NCBI GenBank assembly: GCA_037178975.1
Contig: JASJZH010000006.1
Location: 372,001-436,000, forward strand
DNA length: 64,000 nt
Source: Oscheius tipulae
Taxonomy: Eukaryota; Nematoda; Chromadorea; Rhabditida; Rhabditidae
Reading direction: 5' to 3'
The notes beneath the pieces were generated by a model, which was given only the letters and a program-made list of their open reading frames with translations, did not search any database and was not told where the DNA came from. Position numbers and translations under genes: made by a program. The number at the start of each line of letters is the position of its first letter. Position 1 is the stretch's first letter. This document shows, one piece after another, positions 62,490-64,000 of this stretch.

Positions 62490-64000
62490 ATGCCTCGGAA
62501 GCTGGTTTTAGATTGTTCCGAGGCAAACTATACCGCAGCTGCCTTTCACATTTCGGCAGCCATACTGGTAAGTCAATTAGACTAAACTCCACTTTCCTGA
62601 GCCGTTTATCAATCCGTCCTCACCCGGCTCGTCTTGAGAGGGATCAAAAGGAGGGCTTACTTTTGAGAGTGAGGGTTTGAACGATGCCTCCTGCGCCGCC
62701 ATAATAAGATTGCCGTCAGAGGCAATCACCTTCTTCGGGAGAAGGAGGATAGAAAGTTTTTCGGGCAACTTGCCCGTAGTGAGGGAATATCTTTCAAATT
62801 GGAAACTTCAAAACTGTTTGTTTGTCTTTTATACTGCCCGAAAGGATGCAGATCTTGACGAAAATGTAGGTGAAACCTCGTCGGGTGCTACAAATCCTTT
62901 AAAACATTTTCACTTAGTAAAAATCAAGAATATCCCTCTAACGGAAGGTGACAAAACTGTCTTTGCAGGCCAGTAACACAAAACCGATTTCAGGCCCTCT
63001 GTGCCCTCACGTCCAACGACTGGATCTACGTGAATCCCGGCTCAGTCAACAGCACCCTCGCCATCGAAGATGCCACCCTCGATATCATGTTTGAGCACTC
63101 GGGACATACGGAGAAGTGCCAGAAAATAGGTAGGCTTTTTGGATTCTATGTTTTTTTCCACTCTGCACAGCTGGGCTACCTGTTAGTGCTGCCCTGGAGA
63201 TGGCTAAATACTGGGTAACCATAGCACCAGTTTGAAGAGCACACAAACAGGAAGGCAAATATTGGAGGTTTAGCGACGAGATGATAGCACAAAAGTACTT
63301 TGTATAGCTTAAACTGAAATGGGGACTTAAAGTGTACCTATTTTGATAGTTTAAAAAAGAAAGTAAAATCTGACCGCTGATTTCATGAATGAAAATGATA
63401 GCTGTCAAAAATAAGTTCCTAATAATTTCTTCTTTAATTCCTTTTCTTAAAGTCAGAGAGATAATGACTGCGTAAACCGACAAACTTCATAGCCTAATAC
63501 GTGATATTAAAACATGAACTTGATGAAGAACTCGTTGAAGCTCGAAAAAAATTGTCTAGGACTTAAATAGCTCTTATAATAACGTTTGTTCTCTTTAACA
63601 ATTGAAAACATACGATTGCTTAGGACTCATGTCGTCATCGCCACTCAGATCAATTTTTCAGGCTGTTTCGACTTCTGGAACCCTGTGTCTTTTGGCGGCT
63701 TCTTCGATGCTCACCAGAAAACGCACATCGTCTTCCGGAGCAAAGCACGTGTCCTCATTGACTGCGTGACACCCGTCGTAGCCAACATCTTCTACGTGAT
63801 CATCGCTCTCTGCTTTGTCTTGACCATGACTGCCATTGTCTCTGCAACAATTGCCATCTGTACACCGCCAAATCCATTCCTGCAATGGCTTCGAAGAAAT
63901 ACCATTCCGGAAATGTGTAACAGTGAGCTCTGATTAATATTCATTTACATATTCAACACATTTCAGTGATCATAACACTTTTCTGCTGTACGATGGCCTT
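62490..64000 (+). CDS. Four-transmembrane (claudin/tetraspan-like) protein, 3' end outside window
   Basis: Exons 62490-62567, 62994-63129, 63662-63922, 63967 to beyond the window; phases agree. A TTTCAG acceptor lies 6 nt before the ATG. The first span (YTAAAFHISAAILALCALTS) continues into a W-containing loop (NDWIYVNPGSVNSTL) and an extracellular loop with a Cys pair (GHTEKCQKIGCFDFWNP). A second span is VVANIFYVIIALCFVLTMTA with its continuation, then a short loop and the start of a third (IITLFCCTMA). The plan resembles claudin/PMP22-type or TMEM127-type tetraspans, but I cannot fix the family. Intron 1 contains a palindrome and an antisense open frame. Confidence 0.72.

Overview
The window looks like a piece of a nematode chromosome. 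The evidence is compact genes with many very short GT-AG introns (33 to about 45 nt is common), splice acceptors (TTTCAG type) placed a few bases before several start codons as expected for trans-spliced leaders, and protein families typical of nematodes: transthyretin-like, cathepsin B, class 2 lipase, serpentine receptor, F-box/FTH, Gα12, SLC26 and SLC22 transporters. I cannot name the species. Gene models were built by hand by joining exons whose reading phases agree and whose products match known families. No search was run.

Left end (1-4320, + strand): the 3' part of a Ty3/gypsy LTR retrotransposon. Its reverse transcriptase is broken by a deletion and frameshift, but RNase H and integrase lie in an intact ORF that runs on into a long, compositionally different C-terminal module. 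Then, mostly on the - strand: a ZP-like single-pass membrane protein (4793-7410), a carboxylesterase (8701-11315) with two tRNA genes in its introns, a small membrane protein (11928-12324), a Gα12 subunit (12955-15230), an LRAT-like pseudo-enzyme (18039-18700), an unknown Cys-cluster protein (19678-20235), an F-box protein (21694-23849) and a small ORF gene (23949-24440).

Middle (+ strand): an SLC26 anion transporter (25764-29235) followed 173 bp later by a short-chain dehydrogenase (29409-30798), possibly an operon. A gene-poor stretch of about 8 kb follows, holding tRNA-Val. Next come a secreted lipase (39096-40812, +) and a cathepsin B protease (41443-42804, -) facing tail to tail, both probably digestive or lysosomal. 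After another empty 4.5 kb is an SLC22-type transporter (47332-49690, +).

Right part: a transthyretin-like secreted protein (50540-51043, -), a receptor-related remnant (52185-52590, -), a 7-TM receptor (53324-54531, -), tRNA-Asp, a decayed gene (55440-56057, -), then two mitochondrial genes on the same strand, MIC60/mitofilin (56331-59486) and a [2Fe-2S] adrenodoxin-type ferredoxin (60094-60633). A four-TM protein (62490 onward, +) runs off the end. The genes do not form one obvious pathway. The most unusual items are the post-integrase module of the retroelement, a 20-20-20 hairpin with microRNA-precursor geometry antisense to a MIC60 intron, and the LRAT-fold protein lacking catalytic residues.
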